A DNA stretch of 64,000 bases from Dillenia suffruticosa (GCA_033439265.1 JAVTVX010000027.1:14089001-14153000), one strand, 5' to 3'; counted from the stretch's first letter, positions 34,196 to 47,720 are shown. The notes: a model not told the origin generated them from the letters alone. Program-made: numbers and translations.

Positions 34196-37100
34196 TGGCC
34201 GGTCTTCCTGTCCTGAATCAAAGTCAACATATTAAACTACACTGACATAATTAGGTATAATTATTATAATATGATTTGTTTGAGCTTTGTTCCGAATTAA
34301 TCTCAAAAACCAAAAAAATAAGGTTATATCCGTACAAAGCTCTGATTTGTTTACCCAAAAAAAATTATATGATTTGGTAGAGCTACCTAAAACCCAGAAG
34401 TGCCCTACTTTCTGTCGCCCTATAGACCAACTGCATAAGTACCAGAGCTTTGCAACTCTTAGGCCTTCAGAGTTCATACACTAAGAAAGCAAATTCTTAC
34501 AAAATCACTTAATACTTTTTCTCTCTCTAGAAAAACACTTTCTTTCAATGTCTCTCGTGGGACATTCTAAAAATGAGCATCTTCCTTTCATGTTTCTGTT
34601 GGATATGTTTGGTTATGACACAATATCACTAACTATTTGAACTTACCATAGTATAAAATTTGCTGTAACTATGTCATCTGTTGTATTTGTGTCGTCTCCC
34701 TTATCCTGACTCCCATCTCATGTGTTGGCGTTCATGTCCTTGCTATATAGCCTTCAATCGTTAATTCCTGCATTTATTGCTACGTACATGGCCAAAACCT
34801 TTGGTGATAATTTGGTAAAATTAATTGTTCTTAATTTCTTTTTCCCTCTCTTTTTTTAGCTTCATTTGATGGAATTAAACTTGATAAATTATGCACATCA
34901 GCATAGAATCCAAAAACATGAGTTCTAATTTCAAGTTTTTGTCGATTTGGCCTGGAATATGTAAAATGTAATTTTGGAGAGGGGTTGGTCTCAGTTATAT
35001 GAATAGTTTTGATTTTGGTTGGAAATTTTAAGAGAAACAAAGTTAAGTTTGCATCCTCATGTGCATCTTTAGTTGAAGTGTCAATGTTATCCTTTCTCCA
35101 TGTAAATCAAGTAAAAACCCAGGAAACACGAGCCTTTACTAAATTTCTTAGGTGTTCTTTGATCCCCAATATGTATTAAATGAGACTCTTTGAGTAGCAG
35201 TTCTACCCTTTGCTATAACTAGGGATTTTATAGTATCTTTTGACTCAACCATCCTTCACAATAGCCATTTATAATTTTTCTTCATCTCTATTCTGTCATC
35301 ACTTTTACCATAAGCAGAGTTGTATGTTCAAGCGTAGACACCAATACATGAATTTTCTAATACTTGTATGCTTGTCCATGTTTATACTTTTTCTTTCCTC
35401 TATTATGTGACAACCTTTTGAAATGAACAATTTTGGTTTTTCTTATCTTATTTCTCATATTCAGAGGATTCAATGCACATCTGCAGGTTTTTTAGGAAGA
35501 TACGTCTGTCATGGCTTCTTCCTACATAATAAGCGATCATGTTTTCCTCTTTCACGCCTTTGTCTCTGGGTCATATCTCATTTCAATCATAAAAGTGATC
35601 AGTTTTTTCTTAAGATATTCCATTCCATTATGAACACCAGAGCAAAATCTGAGAAAGTACTGATTTTGATCTTGGTCGGCTTGGGCTAGGTGCCTCATAT
35701 TGTGACACAGACATTATGTTTGGTGTATTGACAGAAGAAAAAGTTCTCAGTCTAGAAGCCTAATTTCTTTTTGGGTTCCCTAATATGCTGTGTGTGAGCC
35801 TAGTTTTCTGTCTGTGTTTGTTTGGTGGGATATTAATTGGTCAAGGGTGGGTCGATGTCTTATGGTATGCGGAGCTGTTGGGTGCCGAAACTGTCGCATG
35901 TCTCAGCAATCTGAATTTGCCTTTGAGTCATGACTTAGCTAACCTTGGCTAAAGATGAGACCTAGGTATAGTTTTTACTAAAAATTAATTGATATAACGA
36001 TGATTTTAGTTTTGAAGAAATTTAATTTCTATTTGTAAAATCCTATTTTCTATGAAATTTTTTTTAGACAATTCGAAGACACGAGAGCTTAAGTAGAAGG
36101 TTGTTGTTCTCCCTCCCCAAAAAAAAAAAGGCATAAATAAGCAAACTCGATTAGAAGTGCATCTTTTGACGTGCAAACTTAAGTTTTTGGTTGTTGAATG
36201 AAATATAGTTGTGTCCTGTACATACCTTTGACGTTCTAGAAGTAGAGTATGGCTTCAGATTTTGATGTGGAGTTTGCTTGTTTGTGTGGCCAACCTAATT
36301 GACTGAAAAGTCCAGTACGTCAGTGTCTCATATCATTTTGTGAGCATATTGAGGGTATCTTTTAGGGGCTTGTGTAGGATCGGGAAGGTGCTTATTTTGA
36401 GGAAAGAATGGGTATTAAACCATTTCCTGTAAAAAGTGAAGGCCGGTTGGGGTGGGGGGGTTACCTTGAAGGGGGAACAAGATTTTACTCCTGGCCCACT
36501 TTTCAACTAGCTTTTGGACAGCACTCACAAACTAAGAAAAAAAGCAAATGAAAAAAGAAAAGCTGCCTAGCAGAAGGGGTCTACACCCTAAAAAAAAAAA
36601 AAAAAAAATTAAAAAAAAAAAAGAAAAAAAAGGGCCTACCTCGCCTAACCAGATCTTTTCCTAAATTGTTGCATTGTTTTGCTTTATATATTTTATTATT
36701 ATTTTTCTCTGTTCTTTTGTAGTTTGCACTACGTTGGATTCTATCAACACTCTTGCAAAGGGTGTGGGGCTTTGGTGCTGTTCTCTGTGACCCAAAAAAC
36801 AAAAAGACCTTTCTCTTTCCTACTTTCTAAAGGATGAAAGGCTCATGCGGTGTCCGTATTTAAGTGCGTCTGTTTCCCATCACTTTTGAAACGTCTAACT
36901 CAAACTTTGCTTTCCATCTGTCGCCTCTGGAAATTAGAATAAACCTATCAACATGAGCCACATGATCATCCTCTTACTTATCATCTATTGCCCATCAAAT
37001 TTTAGCAACTGGTATGATTTTCTCGCTCTACATTTTTTCCCTTAGAGTTGGCTTCTTAAGTAAATTGCCAAATTTAGCCTTCCTTAACTTATATATTTAA

Positions 37101-39347
37101 TTCTTTGGGTAGATATTTATAAAAACGACAGCATATTTAATGTTTGGAGTGCCCCTTTATTATTTAGAATTTTTGGGTTGGGTTGGTGTGGGGTGGGGGA
37201 GTGGCTTTAAGGGTTGCAATTCTAATTTCCCATGCTGAAAAGCCTTGTCGGAAAAATGGCTCCTCCGTACAACACCTTCCCATCTGAATAGTGTCTCCAA
37301 TTCCCGGGAAAAGAGAGTGGAGAGTAGAAAGAAATGACAGAAGGAAAGAGGAAGAAGAGAGGAGGTCGGGGAGAGGAAATCAAGTTTTCTTAACGAATTG
37401 ACATCTTTTAAAGGAAATTCTAAATTTTAAGTATGAAAATTGAATTTTTTTTTTTTTTTTTATCTTGATATGTAATATATTCATAATATCTTAAATATTA
37501 AATAATTTCTCTTTTAGTATCTCATGGCTAAACGGTTTTTATCAGAAATATTTTGGAAGTGCATTGATGTGACGAAAATGTCTCATGCATTAACATAATT
37601 AGTTAAAACTTTTTAATAAAAAAATAGTTAAGAAATGGCTCAAAATACTAATTAATGAAACTCCTAAGCCTTTGGCCGAAATGTAAGGGTAATCTTAATT
37701 AGGTTAGCACATTTTCCAAATTCAATTACATCTACCTACTTTCACCCCTAGGATATTGATACATCAGTCTCCTTGTCTTAGTCGGATTAATATTTAAGCA
37801 AATTTTTTTTTCGATTTAATGGAGATTCTTGTCATAATTTGAAGCTTGTGGGTCCTTATTTTACAAGGCCATTGGATGGTAAAAGGGATTAGCATTCATG
37901 GTATATGTGGTTCTGGTTATAGACTTCTTTTCTTAGGGTTTTGATTCCCGACATATGGTTAAAGTCTTGCCAGATGTGAAAATTGACTATACAAGCACGA
38001 CATTTTCAAAGTTTTTGATAAAGATTTGTCTCCTACTTTCTGACTTTTTATTTTTTTTTTTCCCAATATTAAAGAAATCTGATTGACCCATATCCTGAGT
38101 TTCTCATTTGATAGCACCAAAATCAATTTCCTACTTTTCTTCTCATGGCCTTCCCCAAGTCTATTTTCACTTAATGAACCATTCTTCTTAAAAAGTATTT
38201 CGAATGGTTTACTCAATTTACCCACAAAGTGATTTGATACTCAAATTCGTTTACTCAAGAAGTTTATAATTGAATTCAGACTTTTTTTTTTATTATTATA
38301 ATTCGTCTAACTCAATTGAATCTCAAACTACTACTATTGTTTTATGGGTTTTGCTATTATTTTGTGGCCCTAATTCATTAGCTACAAAAGATGAAAAAAA
38401 AAAGTTGTTTAAATTGCAATAAACACTTCTCTTTTGTGACTCACTTCTTTTCAATTGAGAAGAATGAAATGCAATGCTGTTTGCTCACGCTGATTTTATC
38501 AATACACATGTAGTTATGGTCATCTGAGTGTGTAAGTGGATACAATGTTATGGTATGGCATCTTTTTTGTAGGTTTCTTTATAGAGGAATTAAATCATTA
38601 CTCAGATCAAGAAACTAGGTGCTTTTCTGAAATCTGAGTCTGATATGAATTCTTGGGAAGAAGAAAAAAATAGATGAAAAGTGCCAAAAATTATAGTGAG
38701 GATAGCTTTTGTGGGAGTCAGCGACACCAATTAATATGTCCCATACGCTATCAAAAATATGCAAGCAAAATATATACTCTACCCATTCTGATGCTGTCAT
38801 TGACTCCGTATCTTATTCGGCTCACCATGCTTGAGTGATAGGCTATTCAGACCCTTAAAATAAAATAAAATAGTTAATAACCCTTAAAGATAATTGTGGC
38901 AGAAAATCCTTACTGTGATGGAAACTTTGTGATGAAGAGATGAAGTGATTTGAGCGTATGCCCACATGCACACAACTCATCGGTTCCACTTTCTAAGGTG
39001 TGATGGGCAAAGACTTGAGAGCACATCTCACACGTGTGATTTGTCATGGACAGATTACAAGTGGGTCCTACTGCTTGCATAGCGCCAACAAAATCATCAA
39101 GGGGTGGGTGGGGTCTGGTATCTATTGATGACCACATTACAGCCAGAAACCCACTTGTCAGTCTGCGTGCCACAGGGTTTGGGGAACAATAAAAAAAAAA
39201 AAAAAAAGCTTATGCTTGCAATTGCATGATCCACAAACTTCTCATAACCTTGATTGATCTATATATCTATCTATCTAGCATCTTACGATGGATCTCAATT
39301 AGTTGTCTGGTGAAAAATATGCTACATTTGACCCAACAAATGGCATG
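34196..39347. other. Long unassigned stretch between repeats
   Basis: About 5 kb without a gene that I can support. Short frames (35423-35689, 37959-38225, 38910-39173) have no recognisable motif. Homopolymer A-runs lie at 36589-36630 and 39189-39206. The palindrome CACACGTGTG, containing a G-box core CACGTG, lies at about 39029-39038. Old pseudogene exons or decayed repeats are possible but cannot be shown. Confidence 0.3.
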
Positions 39348-39366
39348 GAAAATTTGTATGGTTATC

Positions 39367-39508
39367 TTTTTTTTTTTTTTTTTTTTTTAGATATCATGAC
39401 TAAACCACGAATTCAGTATTTTATTTTCGTTATCATGGGAGATCAAACTCCCGATTACAATTAAGGGGTGTCAGTCCCCGAACCAATTGAGTTATCAGAC
39501 GTCGATAA
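39367..39508 (-). mobile_element. tRNA-derived SINE with 19-bp target duplication
   Basis: 142 bp on the minus strand. Its head (39508 down) reads ATCGACGTCTGATAACTCAA, TTGGTTC, with a box-A-like TAACTCAATTGG. About 45 bases on comes a box-B-like GGGAGTTTGATCTCCC, and it ends in a poly(A) tail (the T-run 39367-39388 on the plus strand). Flanks GAAAATTTGTATGGTTATC (39348-39366) and GAAAATTTTTATGGTTATC (39509-39527) match at 18 of 19 bases and fix both ends. Transcription would be by RNA polymerase III from the internal boxes. Confidence 0.85.
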
Positions 39509-39527
39509 GAAAATTTTTATGGTTATC

Positions 39528-41150
39528 ATGTGGTACTTGAATCAAATGATGGGTATTTTTTTTCCCTCGAGTCGGATACAGAGTAATAATTTGGGTAACC
39601 CCTTTTTTTTTTTTGTGGGATAATTTGGGCAACTCTTAACATGCTGATAGGATGACTTAAATATAAAATTTTTGTGATAAAGAGATTGAACATCATATTT
39701 TTCTATCATTAAATTTGGCTTTAATATTGGATGGTTCTATTCATAAAAGAATGTGGTATGGTTAGCCTTGCCATTTACAAGTGAATGAATCATCTTAAAG
39801 GAATATTAAGCATTTTTAGTATGATCATGTAATTGTGAACTTGAACAGGTTAGTTGATCTTTTTGGGTCTTACATATGAATTTCTTAAGATCAGATGTTG
39901 ATAGTATTAGAGGCATGGTACATATATGATGGTGATGCATGTGGGGTGGTGGTTGTCTCACTTATTCCGGAAAGGTGAAGGACATGACCCTCCTTAATTA
40001 CATGCATATCAATCCTCAAACAGGAAATTAATTACTGATTGGACTTGGTGTAACTAGTTGTGGTTCAATGCATATCCTCTCAATCTCTCTCTCTCTCTCT
40101 CGGTGTGATTCAAGCTACAATTTCAGTCACTTCATTGATTTCAGGTGTCTTTCAATTTTTTTGTTATTTCACACTGAATTTTTTTGTGATATTTATTCCT
40201 TTCACACTACCGAGCCCTTTTTTCATGTGTGTCCTTGGCTCAATTGCATCGACTTAGAAACTCCAGTACAGTTTGTAAGGTAGCTGCCAACATGATGCGC
40301 CTCAAGTGGGTTACGAAGGGTTTTAAGGCAAGTGAAGTTGCCATTATAGAATTCATGGTTTATGGAGCTATTAATGCTGGGAACAAGTAACAGATATTTT
40401 ATGTGAAAGTCTATGGCTGTACCATTTTGTTTGGTGCCACTGCAACCTCAATTACCTCACTCTCACTGTAGATGTGACCACCATTTTCCCAATTCCTCCA
40501 TGCGTACGGCAGCTTCCACCACCTCTTCTTTTCAACAAAGAGAGAGAGAGAGATGAAGAGGCCCAAAAAGGTCGACAACCACCGAAAACTCTTATCTACT
40601 CTACCATGTGCTCTTCTCAGTCAGAAATGAAATTGCAACGATCTGATTTATCTTTTAGTTACACTCATGTTTTTCGATCCTATTTTAAAAGAGAGATTTA
40701 CCAAGCGTACTTCAATCTATTGGTATGAAAAACTTTTCAAACTTAATTCGAGTCTCTCCTCCCTAAGGTAATGTTTTTCTTTATAATAAAAAAGAAAAAA
40801 GAGATATATATTTGTTTCGGGAGCTTCAGAAGTGGGGGTGGAGGAGAAGATTTGCCATCAATTGATTGGCCAAATGTTTGTCGGTTGAAAGTATCAGGTG
40901 TGTGTTAGGTGAAAGATTTGCCATTAAAGAGTTTGTTCCACCGTTCATCATCATGCTGAGATTTATCACTGCAAATTTTTTCTTTAAATTTTAGTTTAGA
41001 AATTAATAAGTCAATTATTCTTTAAACTAATCGATTTTGTCTACGCGTGCAAATTGGTGTAAGAATATTAATCACCTGTAAATCTAATAACTGAGTATTA
41101 AACTCTCTTAATTAAAATTAAAATTAAAATTTTAAAAATAAAAAAACAGA
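39528..41150. other. Unassigned AT-rich DNA
   Basis: Contains a (CT)n tract (40080-40103) and short frames, among them 40474-40728, which covers a GAGAGAGA tract. No family is recognisable. The left flank of the CACTA element is at 41151. Confidence 0.3.
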
Positions 41151-42149
41151 TATCACAACAAAACAAGTGAGTTATTCTGACAGACTAAAATCGTCTCCTA
41201 AATATGATACAACCGTTGACAAAAACTTCTCCGACGGATGGGGTTTTAGTCGATAATACACCAGTCGGGATAGGTGTATTCCGACACTTTTCATGACCGT
41301 TGGAGCATATCATATATTTATAGTGACGGCTAAAATTGTTGGTACAATTTAACATTTTATTATCGGTTTAAAATAGTGTTAAGAAAACTTAATACTTTTA
41401 TCATCGGTTATCATATTAGTACTCATGTCGGTTATGTTACTGTCATATTATGACATATATAAAACCGTTTGAAAATGTTATTACTTTTATTTTCGGTTGT
41501 ACAAATGTTAAAAAATATTGTATCAATTTATGGTCGGTTAGGAAACGTTAATAAATGTTAGTACTTTTATCGTCACTATAATTGATTACGACTACCATCA
41601 CTTACTACTCACTTACTAGTTACTTACTTCTCGATTATTACTATCATCAGTTACTAGTTACTTACTTCTCGGTTATTACTATCGTTACTTACTAGGAAGT
41701 TACTAGTCGGTTACTACCATATCTTTGTATGTGAGGAAATATTATAAGTTTTATGGATAGTTAGTACAAGTATTAGGAAATATAACTAAAAACTTGAAAA
41801 TAAAGAAAATAGTAAAATATTATAATCTTGGAGAATGATTGATACAATAGGATAAATAAAAAAAAATTACATATCTCACAAACATATCTCACAATCCATA
41901 TATCTTCTTCTAAAATGTTTATACAAATGCTTCACTTCAATTATCAAAAGGATTATCGGCACAATCCATTTTCATTCAGTCCATCTTCATTCAATCTATT
42001 CATTTACAAAAATAAGTAGAGTCAGATGAAATATAATATAATAGTACAAAAATGGTTATAAATAAAAATATTACTATATTAAAGATAAAATAAAAATAAG
42101 TAGTGACAGGGGTATAATGGAATGGTACATATTACAAATAGTTATAGAT

Positions 42150-43040
42150 AAAAATATTACCTTTTGGGACGGAGTCAGGCGATGATGATGATTGTTGGTT
42201 TTTATGTACACTCCCAGCATCTTGTATTGAAAAAACCTAAAAAACATATAATTTGGATTATTTTCGAAAAGTAAGAGTGAAATTAATAAAATTGTACTGA
42301 AATAGAAATAGAGAAATAACATACCTAAACACCAGCAATAAGTCTTGCTTCATTAACCATATTTATCAATTCATCTTTATGTCCAGTTCTAACATGCATA
42401 GCAATATGAAAAAGAACATTACTTAATATAATTATGTTTCATTAATCGTTACATCATATTAGTTATATTTTCTTTCTCAACTCTGGTTGAATGCATATTT
42501 TGTGATGCATATCTGATTCTTCCCCGCGAATCAGGAGTTTTAACTTTAGAGATAATATCACTTTTTCAAGATAAATTTGAACTTTCTATTTGGTCTTTGT
42601 CACTCTCGACAGACTCCATTTGACTCTTCATCATTTCGTATAAAGTAAATAAATGAAACGTGTACGTCGATAAATCAAAAACTATATAAAAATAATCATC
42701 TATACCATAACTTCTTATACTTTCGTAGAAATAAAATTGTCATCCAATCAAGTTCTACTTATTCTGCTCTACAAGGTTTCATACTAGATTGTGTTGTCTG
42801 TAATAATAAGATGTGACTCCAAATCTATAAAATATTATGCAGTAAAATTAATTATAAGTAAAATAAAATATGAGTTGTTTATATCTTCTCAACAATAAAT
42901 TTGGCAAATGATTTAGATTCTAAGCAATAATATGTTTTTAAACCAAAACCAAATCAAACTTGGGTAGCATATTAGGATGATTGGACTTGTTCTTCAGAGT
43001 AAAGTTGTTTTTCGGATGGTTTCGTTTAGTTTTTCCCATG
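42150..43040 (-). pseudogene. Ptta/Transposase_24-like gene of the CACTA element
   Basis: The minus strand starts MGKTKRNHPKNNFTLKNKSN at 43040. After an intron-like gap come MKSQMESVESDKDQIESSNL (about 42630-42570), KTPDSRGRIRYASQNMHS (about 42545-42490) and, after a further gap, MHVRTGHKDELINMVNEARL (about 42402-42340). The PDSRGR and H.RTG..DE......EA signatures fit the plant transposase family found downstream of TNP2 in CACTA elements. It is fragmented, and exon boundaries cannot be fixed. Confidence 0.5.
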
Positions 43041-43161
43041 TTTAGTTAGGAAAATTTAAAATAAAATTTTGGTGAAGTCGCAAGATTTGAAAATTTGAAA
43101 AAAGATATTATAGTTAAGTCACAAGATTTGAAATTTGAGGGAGAAGAGCTTATCATGAGAG

Positions 43162-44115
43162 GTTTTGGAGGGAAATAGGGTTTATCGATAATGATTTATT
43201 ATATATTTGATTTAGACGCTTAAATAAATTTTTAGAATCCGCCATTTTTTCCTGTTTTTTTGTAAGTTTAATTTCAAATTTCATTTTTTGTATTTGTGTT
43301 TTTGTTTTTGTTATAAAATTGTAACATTTTACTACATTTTTACCCTATATATTACATTACAATAAAAAATAATATTAAATTTATATCATTATATTATTTA
43401 AATTAATAATATTAAATATATCATTATTCTACATTATTTAAAAATTTTGATATAATCCATAAGTGAAAATTTTTATATAATAAAAAAAGCAGAGACATGG
43501 TATGTGTGGGCCAACACGGGCGTCCGGCCATGCCAGCACGGGCGCCTGCCCACGCATGCCACCGCATGCATGCAACCTCCCACGGGGGCCCGGCAATGCC
43601 AGCGCGGGCGCCAGTGCATGCGCGCCTATGCAAGCTCGTGTAACATTATTACTACTGACTACCTACTTACTACCTGTTTACTACCTAATTTATAAATTTT
43701 GGAGGGAAAGAAGGTTTGTGGAGAATGATTTATTATATATTTGATTTAGGGAATCAAATAAAATTTTAGAATCCGTAATTTTTTCCTGCTTTTTGTAAGT
43801 TTAATTTTATTTTTTTATTATTACATTATCAGCAATTTCATTTTATGTATTTATGTTTTGTTTTTGTTACAACTTTGAAACATGTTACTATATTTTTACC
43901 CTAAATATTACATTATAATAAATAATGACTCTAAATTTATATCATTACATTATTTAAATTAATAATATTAATTATATTATTATTCTACATAATTCATATT
44001 TGAAAATTTTGATATAATCTATATGTGAAAATTTTTATATAATAAAAAAAGTATTGACATGGCATGTGTGGGTCGACACGGGTGCTCGGTCATGCCAGCA
44101 CAGGCGCCTACGTAC
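43162..44115. repeat. Tandem duplication of about 540 bp inside the CACTA element
   Basis: About 43162-43690 and 43700-44115 carry the same sequence in the same order: GGAGGGAAA.., TGATTTATTATATATTTGAT, TTTTTACCCTA.., GAAAATTTTTATATAATAAA, then a GC-rich GACATGG.ATGTGTGGG block. The second copy is shorter at its right end. The copies differ at many positions. Confidence 0.75.
43500..43640. repeat. GC-rich block inside the CACTA element
   Basis: About 140 bases packed with GGGCGCC, GCATGC and CGGCCATGCC words, in a surrounding of AT-rich DNA. Related shorter blocks are at 44060-44112 and 47465-47515 and a longer one at 46540-46880. Open frames in it are compositional. Confidence 0.65.
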
Positions 44116-44499
44116 CTAACTTATAAAATTTCAAAATCTCTACTATATGATTACTACTAATTGTAAATTTTGTATACTAACAATTTATTTAATTTTTGAT
44201 CTGTCTCTTTTTTTTCTTAGTGAGCTTATTATTATAATCATATGCAATGTAATTTTTAGAAATATTATTACAATTTTGAGTATTTTTCTAGTAAACTAAT
44301 TAAGAATTAAATATAGTTTTCATATTTGTTACACCAATTGTTACTATGTATTATACCGAGTGCATCGAATAAATTAATGAAAAAAATATAAAAATAGAGA
44401 ATGATTAAGTAATATGTAAACAAAATTACATTTTCTATACATATACATCTCATATGCATCTCATCCTACTTTATCAACATCATCATCATCATTCATTTC

Positions 44500-45250
44500 G
44501 ATTAATATATTTCCTTCATTTTCATATATCAATATTAGTTCAAACCCACTGATTAGTTGAGAGATTAGTTTTTGAATTGAAATGATGAATTATCATTTCA
44601 TCATCCATATCAAATTCATCTCCAACTTTGACATGTTTTATAACAAGTCATCCTTTATGTCTTTCATCAGCCACATAAAATATCTTCTTTGCTTGAAATG
44701 CCAACACTTAAGAATCATCCAGCAAATCATCGTCAGTATGATACTGGTATGATTGAGATAGGAAAAATTGATAAAAATTGAACCAAATCTATCCTTCTTG
44801 CATCCTCATTGTAGGTCAACCCAATTATACTGAAATAATACAAATGTATACATTCCATTATAGTTTACTTGAATGATTTCTCTTAGGATACCATAATAAT
44901 TAACTTTACCTTGAATTGATATTTTATCCTTCACACTTGCATAACTAATTTCATTAACTACTGCTGCCATAACTCTTAAATTCTGAGTTCGAAGGCATAT
45001 TTCACGATCTTTTACATGAAATCGATATTAGCCATTATAATTTCTAATGAATGGACCTAGTCCATGAAAAATTCATTTAATTTCATCTGTAATCTTTTCG
45101 ATATATTTTGGATTAGTAACGAAAAAAAGAAATTTTAAAAGATTAAATATTTATATAAAAAGAATAAATTAATAATATAAAAAAATGATATACTTACATG
45201 ATGAGTAAACCAGGTAATGAACCCTTTACTATGAAATTTGTCAATTTGGA
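44500..45250 (-). pseudogene. DUF4216-like transposase C-terminal region of the CACTA element
   Basis: The minus strand reads YYGILREIIQVNYNGMYTFV, LFQYNWVDLQ, then DRFGSIFINFSYLNHT, then a YFMWLMKD-like stretch and an acidic tail (NDDDDVDKVG, about 44500). The order matches DUF4216, found C-terminal to the TNP2 transposase in CACTA elements (Y.G.L..I...Y......LF.C.W). Stops and a frameshift interrupt it. No TNP2 core is found upstream. Confidence 0.6.
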
Positions 45251-45483
45251 AAATGTTTAACTTCTTTTTATGTTCGATAAATTTTCAAAAACTATAATAC
45301 TATATTATATAAATTACTAATTTCACATCAGTACATTATTTAAATTAATAATATTAATAAATTTATACTGAATATATGTTAGTTTTTATTAATCAAATGG
45401 ATATAATTAACACAGAATAAGGTTTATAGGCACTTAAATGTAGTAAATATGTAGTAAATATGTAGTAATTAAGTAGTAAGTGA

Positions 45484-45841
45484 TTTTTTCAACAACGTGG
45501 CGGTATTGATTTAAAATATAAAAAAATTTGTGACGAATTAAAAATGCGGTAATGAAAAAAAAGGCAGGAGAAAAAACGCCAAAGAAAAAATGGGCGGGAT
45601 TTTAAAATTTTGTTTGTGAAAAAGTTATATCATAAATCATACGTGGTTATCAAAATTTCTCCAAATTTTTCAACAATGTGGCGGTATTGATTTAAAATAT
45701 AAAAAAATTGTGACGATTTAAAAATGCGGTAATGAAAAAAAAGGTGGGAGAAAAAACCCCAAAGAAAAAATGGGCGGGATTTTAAAATTTTGTTTGTGAA
45801 AAAGTTATATTATAAATGCTATGCGGTCATCAAAATTTCTC
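45484..45841. repeat. Tandem duplication of about 179 bp inside the CACTA element
   Basis: TTTTTCAACAACGTGGCGGT.. (45484-45662) is repeated as TTTTTCAACAATGTGGCGGT.. (45663-45841) with few differences. Each unit contains GAAAAAATGGGCGGGATTTT. The copies are more alike than those of the 540-bp duplication, so this one is younger. Confidence 0.8.
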
Positions 45842-45912
45842 TATCCTTTCACCATCAAAGTTTCTTCAGTTTCTCTTAAAATCTCTCCTCCCCTAACCCA
45901 TTTAAACCTATG

Positions 45913-46150
45913 GATGAGTATTGTATGAAAAATCACAACAATTCAAAGAAGAAGAACAAGTATCAGTCTAAACAATCTCAATCTCCAAAATGTTACCATG
46001 TTTTAAAAATAAACACATTATTTTAGTTTGATATTTAATATTAAAATGTCGTTTTTAATTTTTTATTTTGAACAGTTGTGAAGAAATATAGAAATCAATA
46101 CTATCAAGATGTTTTGGATCAAAATGTTTTGGATTTAGATAAATGAAAGG
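45913..46150 (+). other. Short lysine/asparagine-rich reading on the plus strand
   Basis: MDEYCMKNHNNSKKKNKYQS.. starts at 45913 after a CT-rich leader. A TTTTGAACAG acceptor-like site (46076) precedes a second short reading (VVKKYRNQYYQDVLDQNVLD) that stops at about 46146. This could be a small gene of the element or chance. No family is recognised. Confidence 0.2.
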
Positions 46151-46539
46151 GCTCTCAGTTAATATTTTCATTTACAATCATAATTTATAATTTAATATGT
46201 ACAATTTATTATTTACAATGATTTTTGACAGATAAAGATGCCTTCAAACTTGGTGAATATTTTTTTTTTCGAACATCTCAGAATACATGTAGTTATGTGA
46301 CATATGTCTTTGGCTTTTTTTTTTTCAATCCTTATTACGTTTAACGATACAAAATTTATACTAATATGGAAGTAAGTAACCGACATAGATCACTGTAACT
46401 TTTGTGTAACGTAACCGATAGTAATAACTTTTTCCGATGCATGATAAAATAGTAATTTTGGAGTAAGACAATATAAACAACACATATAATAACATATAGT
46501 AACCATGTGGTAATCGATATTAAAACCATGTGGTAACCA

Positions 46540-46985
46540 TGGGCATCCACGCTTGTCTGTGTGGGGCAGGAGCACCCAAGCTCTATGCATGCTCACGCAT
46601 GCGCAGGCTCCGCACTCGTGCAAGCAACCGCACGGGTGCCCATGTGCTCTACATGCCGGCGCGCATGTAAGCGCTTGCCCATGTTGTGCGCATGGTCCAT
46701 CGCCCAAACGGGCACCCGCCTTAGCCCACACAAGCCCCCGCGCGCGAGCATGCCCACATGCCTTGCAGGTGCCCGCATGCTACCTGCCTGCGCATGCGCT
46801 GGCGCCCACCCGAGCGCCCACAAAGGCAAGAGTGTGCACATGAGCAAGGCACGCACGCCTTGCGGGCGCCCGTCTCCTTTATTTTTTATGCAAAATGGAG
46901 AAAAAAGAAAGAAATAAAGAGATTTGAACATATGACTTTGAATCACAAAACACAATTGAGTCAACCATTATACCACAATGTGATA
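46540..46985. repeat. GC-rich block plus tRNA-like segment inside the CACTA element
   Basis: 46540-46880 is dense in GCATGC, GCGCATG and GGGCGCCC words. Directly after it, 46981-46919 on the minus strand reads TTGTGGTATAATGGTTGACT, followed by GTCATATGTTCAAATCTC, which are A-box-like and B-box-like elements spaced as in a tRNA. GC-rich blocks linked to tRNA-like segments are a recurring theme in plant CACTA elements. This copy has no complete cloverleaf. Confidence 0.5.
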
Positions 46986-47569
46986 TGTGCAATTCTATTT
47001 TCTTTTCTTTTCTTTCTTCCTAGTTATCTCAACTTCACTTTCTTTTTTTTTATCTGGTTCTCACTTTTTTTCCCATTATCTTACTCTAACCTCTATTATT
47101 TTTCTTCATGAGATCTTTTTTTTTTGTTTTTCTATTCTCATTGAGTTTTTTTACTACTATTTTGATATATTCAGACCAATGTATTTGAATGGTATTTAAA
47201 TTGAATATCATTAATGAATTATAATTTATTAATTTTATATATTTTGAACGATAAATATTTGTGATTAAATATATAGATTTTTTAAATTATTAATATATTA
47301 TAATTTAAATTCCATACTCATTCAAAAAACAAAAAATAAAAAAAATAAAAACACAATTAAATTAATTGAAATAGAATTAATTAAAATAAAAAATGAAAAA
47401 AATATAATAGTTGAAATATAAATAAAAAAAATAGATTTAGTGAAATTACAAGTTACCATTAAGTGCATATGTCGCTTGGCATGTGCGGGGGCCTGTGTTA
47501 GCATGGATGGGCGCATGATGGTTACTATCCACTTACCACTCACCAGTTAACTATATATCACAAACTTAT

Positions 47570-47720
47570 CACTAATTTATCACTATATAAATTTACTTAC
47601 TTACTACCTACTTACCACCTATTTACCTCCTACTTACTACCTACTTATCTAGTTAAAACTACTATTATCATAAATTTACTACAACTTATTATTTACTTAC
47701 TATCCACTTATTACCTATTT
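47570..47720. repeat. ACTTACTACCT-type short tandem repeat
   Basis: Irregular repeats of CTACTTACTACC / CTACTTACCACC. Shorter runs occur next to GC-rich blocks at 43650-43690 and at 41600-41700. Confidence 0.6.

Noticed and set aside
38910-39173. 87-residue minus-strand open frame
   Set aside because: Has several Cys and His but in no spacing that I recognise as a zinc finger; probably chance in a GC-richer patch.
40474-40728. 84-residue frame over a GAGAGAGA tract
   Set aside because: No homology recognised and no splice or promoter context; left as unassigned.
46553-46964. Overlapping 96-123 residue frames rich in Ala, Cys, His and Pro
   Set aside because: Composition artefact of the GC-rich block inside the CACTA element; equally open on both strands and without a domain.
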